Source of the DNA: Eubacteriales bacterium
GTDB taxonomy: Bacteria > Bacillota > Clostridia > Christensenellales > Aristaeellaceae
DNA length: 64,000 nucleotides
Direction of reading: 5' to 3'
Assembly: GCA_028705775.1 (NCBI GenBank)
Contig: JAQWCW010000002.1
Coordinates: forward strand, 62,001-126,000
Positions within the stretch are counted from its first letter, which is position 1. Every line of letters begins with the position of its first letter. Below the pieces are notes generated by a model, which was not told where the DNA came from, searched no databases, and worked only from the letters and a program-made list of their open reading frames with translations. This document shows, piece by piece, positions 1 through 8,928 of the stretch. Both the position numbers and the translations under genes were made by a program.

Positions 1-1
1 T

Positions 2-634
2 TTCATTCTCGCGGAGTTTGTTCAGCTTACGCCAAACGAGTATGACAACAACAAGCTTTTCTACATCTGGTATCTGCTTATGGCGGCTGTTGCGGCTGAC
101 TATGGCGCTTTGGTTTACCGCCGTATGCGCGCAATGCCGTCAAGACGGCTTATCGCCGCGGGAGTTGTCGCCGTAAGCGCCTTCAGCGGCTCGCTTTCAA
201 TCGCCCGCGAGTGCGTGAGCAATTATCAGGATTTTGATTCTGAAATGGTCGCCGCCGCCGATTATGCAAGAGCAAACATGACGGGCGAGGACGTGGTTAT
301 CACGGGGCGCGAGCATATAAACCCAATCGTTTCGCTTGCGGGCAAGCGCATTGTGTACGGCTCATCCCTTTATCTTTACTGGCACGGGCTTGTTGACGAT
401 GAGCGCGAGCGCGATGTAACGCGCTTTTTCGAGTCGCCGGAAGAAAGCCTTGAGGTTATAAAGCGCTACTCTGTCGATTATGTGTATGTCGGGCCGTATG
501 AGCGCTCGGACTATAATATAGACGAGGGCGCGATTGCGGAAATGTATCCCTGCGTTTTTGAAAGCGAAAGCGGCTCCGTGAGGATTTACAAGGTTACCGG
601 CGGCGAGGAAGCCGCCGCGGAGGACGAAGGTTGA
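2..634 (+). CDS. C-terminal part of a polytopic membrane protein, glycosyltransferase-like (5' end outside window)
   Basis: The reading frame is open from the first complete codon at position 2, so the gene starts before the window. The visible 210 residues begin with a segment containing PNEYDNNKLFYIWY. Two hydrophobic stretches follow, then a soluble tail holding the pattern NPIVSLAGKRIVYG and a Trp-His-Gly. This layout of a final membrane helix followed by an extracytoplasmic domain resembles large lipid-linked glycosyltransferases of the PMT/STT3-like type, but the catalytic N-terminal part is not visible, so the family is inferred. The stop overlaps the TTG start of the next gene, which suggests translational coupling. 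Confidence 0.6.
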   Translation, partial: FILAEFVQLTPNEYDNNKLFYIWYLLMAAVAADYGALVYRRMRAMPSRRLIAAGVVAVSAFSGSLSIARECVSNYQDFDSEMVAAADYARANMTGEDVVITGREHINPIVSLAGKRIVYGSSLYLYWHGLVDDERERDVTRFFESPEESLEVIKRYSVDYVYVGPYERSDYNIDEGAIAEMYPCVFESESGSVRIYKVTGGEEAAAEDEG

Positions 635-846
635 AAAGATTTTTGGAGTACTCGCTTTATCATCAGCGGATGGTTCGGGCGGTGTTCATGCAGGGCGGCG
701 TCATCACGGAAAGAAACATCCGCGTAACAGCGCTTGAGGAAAACCGCGTTGTCTTTACCGTTTCCGGCAAAAAAACGCCAATCGAGCTTCCCGTTGACGA
801 TATTCTTTCGGTCAGCTACGCGCGGGGCGACAGCGGAGAGGGCTGA
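631..846 (+). CDS. Small conserved-looking protein of unknown function (71 aa)
   Basis: The TTG start overlaps the stop of the upstream gene by four bases, and a purine-rich GGACGAAGG lies just before it, so the two genes are probably translated together. The product is small and soluble. It begins with a basic-aromatic helix and continues with alternating hydrophobic residues, as in a small beta barrel, ending in DILSVSYARGD. I do not recognise a named family. The tail is loosely like the WYL or Sm-type barrels found in small RNA- or ligand-binding proteins, which is a guess. Confidence 0.55.
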   Translation: MKRFLEYSLYHQRMVRAVFMQGGVITERNIRVTALEENRVVFTVSGKKTPIELPVDDILSVSYARGDSGEG

Positions 847-937
847 CGGGCAGCTTTGGACTGTAACGCCGCAGTTGCCCAAAATTTCACGATGTGATAT
901 AATCAGCTATCATAATACTTGTATGGAGGCGAAAGCC

Positions 938-1411
938 ATGTATACTCAGGAGGACATCCAAGCGAATTCCCGCGCGCAAGCCAGAATGATTCGCTTTGCG
1001 CTCGTTCCCGCAGTGCTTCTGTTGGCGGGAGTCGTCGTTTCCGTGGTCTTTCGCGTCGAGTGGCTTTCGGATTTGCTCACGATTCTGATGCTTTCCGAGC
1101 TGTTCTTTCTGTATGAAATGAAGATTAAGCCGATTGTTTCCTACGGGCGGATGCTTTCCGGCTGCGTTGACGGAAAAAAGCATGAGTACACCGGCGAACT
1201 CAAGAATATCGGGACGGAGCTTTGCACGGTCGAAGGCGTTTCCTATCATCCCGTTACCCTCTGCGTCGGAAAGCTTCGCAATGAGGATGACGACAGGCTG
1301 CTGTACTTTGACGCTGAAAAACAGCCGCCGACGGAGCTCATCGGCAGCAATGTGACCTTCACCGTTCACGATAAAACGATTGTGGATTGGAAGGCGCAAG
1401 CCCTTGCCTAA
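938..1411 (+). CDS. Membrane protein of unknown function with two N-terminal helices (157 aa)
   Basis: The ATG at 938 was chosen because GGAGG at 925-929 sits eight bases upstream. An in-frame ATG at 923 overlaps that site and is unlikely. Residues of about 20-40 and 45-65 form two hydrophobic helices. The rest is a soluble domain of about 90 residues containing a Cys (in GTELCTVEG) and a DDDRLLYFD stretch. No family is recognised. The downstream UspA-like gene overlaps its last bases, so the two are likely cotranscribed. Confidence 0.65.
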   Translation: MYTQEDIQANSRAQARMIRFALVPAVLLLAGVVVSVVFRVEWLSDLLTILMLSELFFLYEMKIKPIVSYGRMLSGCVDGKKHEYTGELKNIGTELCTVEGVSYHPVTLCVGKLRNEDDDRLLYFDAEKQPPTELIGSNVTFTVHDKTIVDWKAQALA

Positions 1412-1799
1412 GGAGAGCATACTTGTTTGCGTTACGGGGCAGCGCAACTGCCGCAGGCTTATACTTGCGGGTCAGAATGTGGCGCGCCAGCGCGGAGCTG
1501 AGCTGCTCGTGCTGCACGCCCTTGGCGAAAACGCTCCGCTTATGGGCAATCCGGACGAGCGCGAGGCGCTCAATTATCTTTACGAATGCAGCGCGATAGC
1601 GGGCGCGGAGATGATGGTAAGGCGCTCCGGCGACCCTGTGCAGACAATCGCCGACTGCGCGCGGGAGAATTCCGCGATAGCATTGGTTCTCGGAACGCCC
1701 GGCGTTCGCGGCGGAAGCGAGAAAACGATTGCGAGCCGCCTTGCCGAAATGCTTCCCGCCTGCCACATACTTGAAATCGGTGACCAGCAGGATTTTTAA
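1404..1799 (+). CDS. UspA-like (universal stress) domain protein
   Basis: The product opens with SILVCVTGQ, a first beta strand typical of USP-fold domains, including the one in KdpD-type sensors. It continues with RGAELLVLHAL and ends with ALVLGTPGVRGG, which matches the nucleotide-binding G-2x-G region of the family only loosely. USP proteins bind ATP or act as small stress and regulatory modules in the cytoplasm. The TTG at 1404 is preferred because GGAAGG lies about nine bases upstream. A further upstream TTG at 1380 has no ribosome-binding site. The gene overlaps the end of the preceding membrane-protein gene by eight bases. Confidence 0.65.
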   Translation: MPKESILVCVTGQRNCRRLILAGQNVARQRGAELLVLHALGENAPLMGNPDEREALNYLYECSAIAGAEMMVRRSGDPVQTIADCARENSAIALVLGTPGVRGGSEKTIASRLAEMLPACHILEIGDQQDF

Positions 1800-1841
1800 G
1801 CTTTAATCTGCAATGTTATTCTTGAGGGAGAGTGAGTAAAC

Positions 1842-3485
1842 ATGAAAAGGATTTCCGCCCTGTTGCTCGTGCTTGTTCTGCTTGTGGGGCTTTCCGCTCC
1901 GGCTTACGCAGCGGAAACGGTTGTAACGATTCCGGCTGTCGGCGGCACTGTCGAAATGCCGGACGGCTTCTTCCTGATAACCGCGAATAATCTCAAAAAT
2001 TATCCGGCGGTGCTCACGAACATGGGCTTGTCCACCGAGGAGGAGTATTGGCAGTACTGCGCTCTGCGCGGCGTTGTCGCTCAGGGGTGGAACAGCGATA
2101 AGGATATTTCCATAACTGTTTACTGCACGCAGGACAGCGTTTCTTCCGAGTATGTCGGTTTGAAGGAATGCACGAACAAGCAGCGCCGCGCCTACGTTTC
2201 TGGCTATAAAACCGGCGAGTACGGCGAGGAAAGCGACCTTTCATTCAATGTTGCTTCGTGGTATGACGAAACCAAGTCAGTCAAATACGTACTCTGGCTC
2301 AAGTATGCCAAGGCGCTTTCGGGCGGCAAGGCACAGGCGCGCGGTCATCAGATGCGCACGGTTTACAATGGCTTTTCCGTGCTTCTCGATTACCGTTCCT
2401 ATTCTGACCGCAAGCTTGTCGCCGTTGACGGAAGGGCAATCAAGGAAATGGCAAAGAGCCTGCGCTTTGATTCCGAAAAGGCTACCGGAGTAACGACTCA
2501 GCAGACGGGAATCACCTTGACGGGCGCCGAGCCTTCCCAGACCGCCGAGTTCAAGCTCGAAAACAAAATGCTTGCCGAAACGAATCAGCCGAGCTTCAAA
2601 ATTGTAGGAACGGGCACTCCTCAGGCGAAAATTACCGCGTCCTGCTCGCTTGCAAGCGACACGGCGATGACGCCGATTGAGTTTACCGAAACGATTTCAA
2701 GCACGGGAACCTTCACGCTTCTTCCGCAGCTTACCGAGCAGGGAATATGGCTCATAAACCTTACCGTTTCCCGTGCGGGGCTGAAGGACTATTCCGAGGA
2801 TTTTTACATAGAGTACAAAACGAACCTGCTCGCGCTTACCTTCTATAACGATTTCCCCGAAACCGTGACCGAAAGCACCTTCAAGGTTTTCGGCGCTGCT
2901 CCCGCGGGAACGCGAATCGACGTAATGCTGAATGAATCATACATAAAGAACCTGCGCGTGGGCAGCACCGGCGAATTCACCTGCCCCATCGACGTAAGCA
3001 CAAGCGGAGATTATAAACTTGTTCTGACCTTCTCCCTCGCGGGCTATCCGAACCGCATTATCGAGCGCACGTTCACAAGCGCCCAGAACGAGGAGGATTT
3101 GCGCCAGAGCATCCGCGAAAACTCAACCAGCCCGCTTTTTGAAAAGCTGATGATGTCCCTTGACGCTTATAACGGCTATACCCTCTGGTATACCGGAAGC
3201 ATCCGCGACGTGGGGCAGTATGACGGGCGGTATTCGGCGATTCTTGAGGTTCATGAGGACGGCTCGACAGAGCCGCATCTGATTCGCCTTGTGTCCGATG
3301 AAAATCTCGGCTTTGCCACGAACCAGATGACGACGGTTTACGGAAAGCTGATTGGCAGCGCTCCGAGGGACGACGCGCCGGCGCCTTCCGATTCATCTGA
3401 CGAAGCGGAGCTTACACCGGCGCAGCGCGCGGCTTTGCTGGAATCGCAGGTTTATCCGCTGCTTGAAGTTATCTTCAGCGAATAA
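1842..3485 (+). CDS. Secreted multidomain protein of unknown function (547 aa)
   Basis: The N-terminus is a clear signal peptide: Lys-Arg, a long Leu/Val core and a cleavage site in AYAAET. The mature protein has an N-terminal domain of about 200 residues, rich in Tyr and Trp. Two regions (about 225-330 and 335-410) follow that read like immunoglobulin-type beta sandwiches, with phrases such as TFTLLPQLTEQGIWLINL and EFTCPIDVSTSGDYKLVL. A last domain near 430-510 may be an OB-like barrel. There is no lipobox, sortase motif or C-terminal anchor, so it is probably released or held by protein contacts. GAGGGAG gives the ribosome-binding site. Confidence 0.7.
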   Translation: MKRISALLLVLVLLVGLSAPAYAAETVVTIPAVGGTVEMPDGFFLITANNLKNYPAVLTNMGLSTEEEYWQYCALRGVVAQGWNSDKDISITVYCTQDSVSSEYVGLKECTNKQRRAYVSGYKTGEYGEESDLSFNVASWYDETKSVKYVLWLKYAKALSGGKAQARGHQMRTVYNGFSVLLDYRSYSDRKLVAVDGRAIKEMAKSLRFDSEKATGVTTQQTGITLTGAEPSQTAEFKLENKMLAETNQPSFKIVGTGTPQAKITASCSLASDTAMTPIEFTETISSTGTFTLLPQLTEQGIWLINLTVSRAGLKDYSEDFYIEYKTNLLALTFYNDFPETVTESTFKVFGAAPAGTRIDVMLNESYIKNLRVGSTGEFTCPIDVSTSGDYKLVLTFSLAGYPNRIIERTFTSAQNEEDLRQSIRENSTSPLFEKLMMSLDAYNGYTLWYTGSIRDVGQYDGRYSAILEVHEDGSTEPHLIRLVSDENLGFATNQMTTVYGKLIGSAPRDDAPAPSDSSDEAELTPAQRAALLESQVYPLLEVIFSE

Positions 3486-3487
3486 TT

Positions 3488-3535
3488 AAGGAGTCAAACG
3501 GCTCTCCGCGAATTGCGGAGAGCCGATGTGTTAGT
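3488..3535 (+). promoter_or_regulatory. topB leader: ribosome-binding site separated from the start by a perfect hairpin
   Basis: AAGGAG at 3488-3493 is followed by a perfect 11-bp stem (3499-3509 with 3515-3525, loop GAATT) and then the topB ATG at 3536. No T-run follows, so this is not a normal terminator. A second purine stretch, GGAGAG at 3517-3522, lies inside the stem. Folding would bring AAGGAG to an effective distance of about 15 bases from the start. A three-codon frame, ATG TGT TAG (3526-3534), lies just before topB. Control of translation is inferred. Confidence 0.5.
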
Positions 3536-5710
3536 ATGAGTATTGTTGTCGTAGCCGAAAAGCCCTCCGTCGGGCGCGATATCGCGCGGGTGCTTAAATG
3601 CCGCGAGCGCGGCGAAGGGTTCATAAAGGGCGAGGAGTATACCGTCACATGGGCTGTCGGTCATCTTGTTCAGCAGGTTGAGCCGGATGAGCTTGACGAA
3701 AAGTATAAAAAGTGGCGTATGGATGATTTGCCGATACTCCCCGACGTTATTCCCGTAAAGGTAATACCGAAAACCCGCTCGCAGTTTACCGTGATAAAAA
3801 AGCTTATCACGGCGCCGGACTGCGACGAGGTCGTGTGCGCAACGGACGCAGGGCGCGAGGGCGAGTATATTTTCAGATTGATTTATGATAAAGCGGGCTG
3901 CAAGCGCCCCGTCAAGCGGCTCTGGATTTCCTCCATGACCGACGAGGCAATCAAAGAGGGCTTTGATAAAATTAAGCCGCAGAAGGAATACGACGGGCTT
4001 TACAGAAGCGCCGTCTGCCGTTCGCGAGCGGACTGGCTTGTCGGAATGAACGCAAGCCGCGCCTTCACGCTTCGCTTTGACGCGCTGCTTTCCGTTGGAA
4101 GGGTTCAGACGCCGACGCTCGCAATTCTTGTCAAGCGCCTTATTGAACGCCGCGATTTTGTGCCTAAGCAGTATGCGATTGTAAACGCCGAATTCGGGGA
4201 TGAAAAGAAAACCGCCTATTCCGGTCAGTATGTCGGCGAAAAAGGCGAAACGCAGATTGAGGACATCAAAAAAGCCGAGGGAATCGCCGCGCGCGTAAAG
4301 GGCAAAACGGGAGTTGTGCGCTCGCTTGAAAGCAAGGAGAAAAGCGAAATCGCGCCGCAGCTTTTTGACCTTACGGCGCTCCAGCGCGAGGCGAACAAGC
4401 GGCTAGGCTTCACCGCGCAGAAAACCCTGAAGGTTGCGCAGAGCCTTTACGAGCAGTATAAGCTGCTCACATACCCGAGAACTGACAGCCGCTATCTTTC
4501 GCATGACATACAGCCGAGGATTCGCAAAACGATGGAGCTGCTTCCGGAGGAGTACCGGCAGTACCTGCCGATTGCGCAAAAAATGGGTATGCCCGTTTCG
4601 TATAAGCGCATATTTGACGACGCGAAGGTTTCCGACCATCACGCGCTTATCCCGACCCTGAAACGAGCCGAGCTTTCAACGCTTCCGAATGACGAGCGCG
4701 CGCTTTATGATATTGTCGTGCGCCGCTTTCTTGCGGCGTTCGCTCCGCCGCTCGTATACGAATCGTGGCGAATCGACACGGATGTTGACGGCGATTTGTT
4801 CAAGACGACGGGCAGAATCGTAAAGGATGAGGGCTGGAGGGCTATAGAAAACTCCGCCGCTGCAAGAAAAAAGAAGGACGCGGACGAGGAGCAGGAGCTT
4901 GCGCTGCCCAAAATCGGCGAGGGCGACAGATTCCTTGCGCGCGCAGCGTCGGTCAAGAAGGACGCTACAAAGCCGCCCGCTCCGCATACGGACGCGAGCC
5001 TGCTGCTTTTCATGGAGCAGGCGGGACGCGACTGCGAGGATGACGTGCTTCGCGAGTCCATGCGCCAGAGCGGGCTTGGTACTCCCGCTACAAGGGCGGC
5101 GGTTATCGAGCGCCTTATCGACGTCGGCTACGCCGTAAGAAAGGGCAAAACAATCGAAGCCACCGAGAAGGGCGAGGCGCTGATTAACGTTGCCCCGCAG
5201 GACATAACATCGCCGGAAACAACGGGTAAATGGGAGCTTGCGCTTAACAAAATCGCAAACGGCTCCGGCAGCGAGGACAGATTCATGGAGGGCATACGCC
5301 GCCTTACCTCGTACCTAGTTGATTATGCAAAAAGCGCGAAGGATATTGCGATTCCGGAGGAATTGCGCAGGGGCAAGGCGAAGGGGAAGCGAAGAACCGC
5401 CTCCGGCGTAAAAATGCTGGAGGGTGCGCTCTGTCCAATCTGTGGCGCTCCTGTTCAGGAAAACGACAAGGCGTTCGGCTGCTCAAAATGGCGCGAGGGC
5501 TGCGGCTTTACCATATGGAAAAACGCGCTTGAGCGCGGCGGCGGGCCTGCAATTACCGCGCCAATCGTAAAGCTGCTTCTTGATAAGAAGGAAGTTAGGG
5601 GTTCAACCGGCTTAATCGCGCTTTCGGGCGAGCGCCTGAGCTTTACAAAGGCGGGGGAGCAGGCGCCTTCCGCTTTTTCCGCCATAAGGAAAACAAATAT
5701 CCAAAAATAA
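3536..5710 (+). CDS. topB: DNA topoisomerase III (type IA)
   Basis: Type IA topoisomerase that passes single strands through a transient 5'-phosphotyrosine break and resolves recombination or replication intermediates. The N-terminal TOPRIM domain starts with VVVAEKPSVGRDIA (residues 4-17) and has DAGREGEY at 104-111. The active-site tyrosine is Tyr313 in LLTYPRTDSRYL. SVGRVQTPTLAI marks the central domain. The C-terminus carries a short zinc ribbon beginning CPICG at about residue 633. The length of 724 residues is normal for TopB. The leader is unusual (see the hairpin at 3488-3535). Confidence 0.95.
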   Translation: MSIVVVAEKPSVGRDIARVLKCRERGEGFIKGEEYTVTWAVGHLVQQVEPDELDEKYKKWRMDDLPILPDVIPVKVIPKTRSQFTVIKKLITAPDCDEVVCATDAGREGEYIFRLIYDKAGCKRPVKRLWISSMTDEAIKEGFDKIKPQKEYDGLYRSAVCRSRADWLVGMNASRAFTLRFDALLSVGRVQTPTLAILVKRLIERRDFVPKQYAIVNAEFGDEKKTAYSGQYVGEKGETQIEDIKKAEGIAARVKGKTGVVRSLESKEKSEIAPQLFDLTALQREANKRLGFTAQKTLKVAQSLYEQYKLLTYPRTDSRYLSHDIQPRIRKTMELLPEEYRQYLPIAQKMGMPVSYKRIFDDAKVSDHHALIPTLKRAELSTLPNDERALYDIVVRRFLAAFAPPLVYESWRIDTDVDGDLFKTTGRIVKDEGWRAIENSAAARKKKDADEEQELALPKIGEGDRFLARAASVKKDATKPPAPHTDASLLLFMEQAGRDCEDDVLRESMRQSGLGTPATRAAVIERLIDVGYAVRKGKTIEATEKGEALINVAPQDITSPETTGKWELALNKIANGSGSEDRFMEGIRRLTSYLVDYAKSAKDIAIPEELRRGKAKGKRRTASGVKMLEGALCPICGAPVQENDKAFGCSKWREGCGFTIWKNALERGGGPAITAPIVKLLLDKKEVRGSTGLIALSGERLSFTKAGEQAPSAFSAIRKTNIQK

Positions 5711-5760
5711 CGGCTGCTTGGATAAATCTGTCCCGATTAGGCGTTTAATAGATTGTGAAG

Positions 5761-5810
5761 GCGCAAAAGCGTCTTTTGCGTGCAACTTTGCGCTTGAAGG
5801 AGAAATTGTT
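5761..5810 (+). promoter_or_regulatory. Leader with two alternative hairpins before the first permease
   Basis: CGCAAAAG at 5762-5769 can pair with CTTTTGCG at 5773-5780. The overlapping GCGCAAA at 5761-5767 can instead pair with TTTGCGC at 5787-5793, just before AAGGAG at 5797-5802. The two folds exclude one another. A regulatory role is only inferred; the 100-base gap after topB has no convincing promoter or terminator. Confidence 0.3.
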
Positions 5811-6668
5811 TTGTTTCGGAAGAAGAAGGTTGTCTGGCTGCTGCTGCTGCCCGCCTTTACCGGGCTTTTCGTATTCTATATCATTCCGTTTTTCGGCGGT
5901 ATTTATTACAGCCTGACCGACGGAACCTTCCAGAATAACTTTATCGGTTTCGGCAACTACGCGAAGGTCTGGAATAACACGATGTTCCAGACGGGTCTTA
6001 AAAACACCCTTATACTTTCCGTTCTCTGCGCTCCGGCAATATGGATTATATCCTTCATCCTTGCGGATATGCTGCGCGTGCTTGACAAGCACGCAAAGGG
6101 TTTCCGCAATATTCTGCTGCTTCCGTATCTTATGCCGTCCGCCGCGCTGATTCTAATCTGGACGATTCTTTTCGATTACGGCGGAGTCGTAAACAAAATG
6201 CTTGTAGCGCTTGGGCTTGACAGGGTTATATGGCTGCGCGGCGCTCCGCTGCGCGTCCCGATAATCATTCTGTATATGTGGAAGAACATCGGCTTTTCGG
6301 TCGTTATCTTCACCGCCGCTTTCCAGTCCGTTCCGATTTCGCTTTATGAGTTCGCCTCTCTGGAGGGCGCAAGCCCGCTTTATCAGGAATTCAAAATCAC
6401 GCTTCCGCTTATATCGCCGAGCGCCTTTCTGGTGTTCGTTATGGCGTGGATTAACGCCTTCAAGATATTCAAGGAGGCGTACTATATCGGTGGAGCGTAC
6501 CCCGACTCAATGGAAATATACACGCTCCAGCACTTTATGAATAACCATTTCGCGAAGATTAACTACCAGTATGTCACTACGGCGGCATACTCGTTCGCAA
6601 TAATCGTTTTCGTCCTCTTTGCGCTTCTCTATTATATGGAGAGCCGCATACGCAAGGGGGTGAACTGA
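5811..6668 (+). CDS. ABC transporter permease, MalF/UgpA type
   Basis: Inner-membrane permease of the carbohydrate uptake (CUT1) type. About six hydrophobic helices are visible, starting with VVWLLLLPAFTGLFVFYIIP. The EAA loop that docks the ATPase reads EFASLEGASPLYQEFKITLP, near residues 185-205. TTG at 5811 is the start because AAGGAG lies eight bases upstream. An upstream extension in frame has no ribosome-binding site. It pairs with the next permease. No ATPase or binding protein is encoded beside it; instead the genes for an HlyD-like adaptor and a MacB-like protein follow, which is odd for a sugar importer. Confidence 0.85.
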   Translation: MFRKKKVVWLLLLPAFTGLFVFYIIPFFGGIYYSLTDGTFQNNFIGFGNYAKVWNNTMFQTGLKNTLILSVLCAPAIWIISFILADMLRVLDKHAKGFRNILLLPYLMPSAALILIWTILFDYGGVVNKMLVALGLDRVIWLRGAPLRVPIIILYMWKNIGFSVVIFTAAFQSVPISLYEFASLEGASPLYQEFKITLPLISPSAFLVFVMAWINAFKIFKEAYYIGGAYPDSMEIYTLQHFMNNHFAKINYQYVTTAAYSFAIIVFVLFALLYYMESRIRKGVN

Positions 6669-6669
6669 T

Positions 6670-7557
6670 ATGCCTGTCAGCCATAAGCATCCGGAAAGGC
6701 ATCATTACTGGACGCTCGGCAAGCTGCTCTGCTTTTCGCTTTTGCTTCTTCTGAGCATACTTACCCTGCTCCCTCTGGTGCTGACCTTCCTTTACAGCTT
6801 CTTTCCGCAGTCGGAAATCAAGGCGTACCTTGCGCTTCGCAATAACTACAACACGGAAATGTGGATGGACTTCCTCATATCCCCGAAGCAGGCGACGGTG
6901 CGGCAGTATTACACGATACTCATTGATAATCCGCAGTACCTGAAGCTTTTCTGCAACAGCGTTATGTATACCGTAATGATTCTTGCGGGTCAGGCGCTCG
7001 TCGTTCCGCTCACCAGCTACTGCCTTACCAAATTCGAGTTCAGGGGAAGGGACGCGCTCTTCTTCGTTATTCTCGCGCTTATGCTCCTGCCGTTTCAGGT
7101 AACGATGACGCCGACGGTCATAACCCTGAGAACCTTGGGGCTGATGGATACCATATGGGCTGTAATCCTGCCGATGTGGTTCTCGCCGTTCTATATTTTC
7201 CTTCTGCGCCAGTTCATGCTCGCCATACCGAACGATATGTTCGAGGCGGGAATGATGGACGGCTGCGGGCCGGTTCGCAGTTATGTACACGTTATGGTTC
7301 CCTGCTGCAAGCCGATTCTCTGCGCCGCCGCCGCGCTTTCCTTTGCGGACTGCTGGAACATGGTTGAGCAGCCGCTGGTATATCTGGCAAACAATACAGG
7401 GCTTCAGCCGCTTTCCGTAATGTTCAATCAGCTGAACGCGGAGGGCACGGAGGTCGCTTTTGCGGGCGCCGCGCTGTATATCCTGCCCGCGCTCTTGGTT
7501 TATCTGTATTTCCAAGAGGATATCCTGCTCGGCGTACAGCTCAGCGAACTAAAGTAA
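6670..7557 (+). CDS. ABC transporter permease, MalG/UgpE type
   Basis: Second permease of the pair, 295 residues with about six membrane helices. The MalG-type EAA region reads MFEAGMMDGCGPVRSYVHVM, followed by a Val-Pro and a Pro-Ile. An insertion of some 45 residues between the first and second helix (about residues 48-92) is probably an extracytoplasmic loop. AAGGGGGTG provides the ribosome-binding site, and only one base separates the gene from the upstream permease. The two should form a heterodimer. The ATPase would have to come from elsewhere, as is common for CUT1 systems that share an MsmK-like subunit. Confidence 0.85.
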   Translation: MPVSHKHPERHHYWTLGKLLCFSLLLLLSILTLLPLVLTFLYSFFPQSEIKAYLALRNNYNTEMWMDFLISPKQATVRQYYTILIDNPQYLKLFCNSVMYTVMILAGQALVVPLTSYCLTKFEFRGRDALFFVILALMLLPFQVTMTPTVITLRTLGLMDTIWAVILPMWFSPFYIFLLRQFMLAIPNDMFEAGMMDGCGPVRSYVHVMVPCCKPILCAAAALSFADCWNMVEQPLVYLANNTGLQPLSVMFNQLNAEGTEVAFAGAALYILPALLVYLYFQEDILLGVQLSELK

Positions 7558-7571
7558 GAGGTGTGATAGAT

Positions 7572-8927
7572 ATGAAAAAGGCTGCGTTAAAGGGGCTTAT
7601 CATTCTGGGCGTCGTTGTCGCGCTGTGTATGTTCTTTGCAAACACAGTGCAGACGATTACAACGCCGAAGGTAAAGATTGTCACGCCTACCTACGGCAAG
7701 CTTGAGCAGTCAATCGACCTTACGGGAAGCGTTGTTTTCCCCAAGGAAACCGAGGTTTTCATCGAGGGCGCGGAGGAGATGAACATAAAGCTCATCAAGT
7801 CCTACGTCAAGGTCGGCAGCTATATTAAGAAGGGCGACAGGCTTTTCACAATGGAAGTCTCCGATTATGACACCAAGATGAAGGAATTGCGCAAAACCTA
7901 CGACGATAAAACCGCCGAGCTTGACGCGCTTGATACCGAGAATTATAAACGCAATCGCCGCACCGACAGAAACGACGCCTATCAGAAAATGATTAAGGAG
8001 CAGGAAAAGTTCGCGCAAAAGAAGGCGGATACCGCGCTCAAGGCAGTTGAGCTGGGGCTTGCGCTTTCTTCCGACGTGGATATGTGGCCCAAGGAAACAG
8101 CCGCTTTCGGAAATGAAGAGCTGTCGAAGCTCGCCCGCGAAACCGCCGAGGCGAAGCTTGCAAAGTATACCGCCGAGCAGGAGTACATAACTGTTCTCGG
8201 CACTAAAAGCATGAAGATAAGCGACGAGCTGTTCAAGTATGTCAACGACCGCACCGCGCTTGAGGAAGAAATTGCGACAACGCTCAAGGATATGATGGCG
8301 CTTGAAAGCAAAGCCAGCTCGCTCGGCACAATCTATTCGGGGCTTGAGGGCTATGTAACCGAGATTTCGCTCGAAGCCGCGACTGCCTACGACGGCTCAA
8401 CCTACGCCTATAAAATCAGCTCCAGCGATGAAGCGCCTTATATCCGCGCGGATGTAACCGAGCTTTCGGGAAAGAGCTTCTCAAACGGAACAAGGGTTAA
8501 TATTTCCGCGTCTGACGGCGGAACCTACCGCACCAAGATTACCGGCACAACAATGGATTCAAACGGGCAGAAGTATATTCTTGTGGCGCTTACCGAGGAT
8601 ATAATCAAGTCCGAGGGCGGAATGAGCAAGATTATGAACGCCTCGCTCGGTATGTCCGTTTCCTATAAGGCGGCGCAATCGTCAACGCTGATTGCCGCGA
8701 GCGCCGTTCGCAGCGACGGCGAGGATAAGAACTACGTATTCGTTATCAATGCAAGAACAAACGGCTTCTTCGGAAAGCAGATGTATGTTACGAAAACGGA
8801 TGTAACCGTGCTCGAACGCTCCGATACCCTCGTGTCCATTCAGGAGGATATGAGCTATTCGCAGCTTGCCGATAAGGAAGACAGAGCGCTTGAGAATAAC
8901 AAGACCGTTATGGAGTACATCAACTGA
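7572..8927 (+). CDS. HlyD-like periplasmic adaptor (membrane fusion) protein
   Basis: The ATG at 7572 follows AGAGGTG by eight bases and is preferred over a GTG at 7563. One N-terminal helix (about residues 5-23) anchors the protein. A split lipoyl/barrel-sandwich half follows (QSIDLTGSVVFP, then VKVGSYIKKGDRLFTMEVSD). Next comes a long Lys/Glu/Ala-rich coiled-coil hairpin of about 150 residues, then the return half near YSGLEGYVTEI and a beta-barrel domain. This is the layout of MacA/YknX-type adaptors, which link an inner-membrane pump to an outer partner or the wall. It lies between sugar-type permeases and a MacB-like protein. Confidence 0.8.
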   Translation: MKKAALKGLIILGVVVALCMFFANTVQTITTPKVKIVTPTYGKLEQSIDLTGSVVFPKETEVFIEGAEEMNIKLIKSYVKVGSYIKKGDRLFTMEVSDYDTKMKELRKTYDDKTAELDALDTENYKRNRRTDRNDAYQKMIKEQEKFAQKKADTALKAVELGLALSSDVDMWPKETAAFGNEELSKLARETAEAKLAKYTAEQEYITVLGTKSMKISDELFKYVNDRTALEEEIATTLKDMMALESKASSLGTIYSGLEGYVTEISLEAATAYDGSTYAYKISSSDEAPYIRADVTELSGKSFSNGTRVNISASDGGTYRTKITGTTMDSNGQKYILVALTEDIIKSEGGMSKIMNASLGMSVSYKAAQSSTLIAASAVRSDGEDKNYVFVINARTNGFFGKQMYVTKTDVTVLERSDTLVSIQEDMSYSQLADKEDRALENNKTVMEYIN

Positions 8928-8928
8928 T

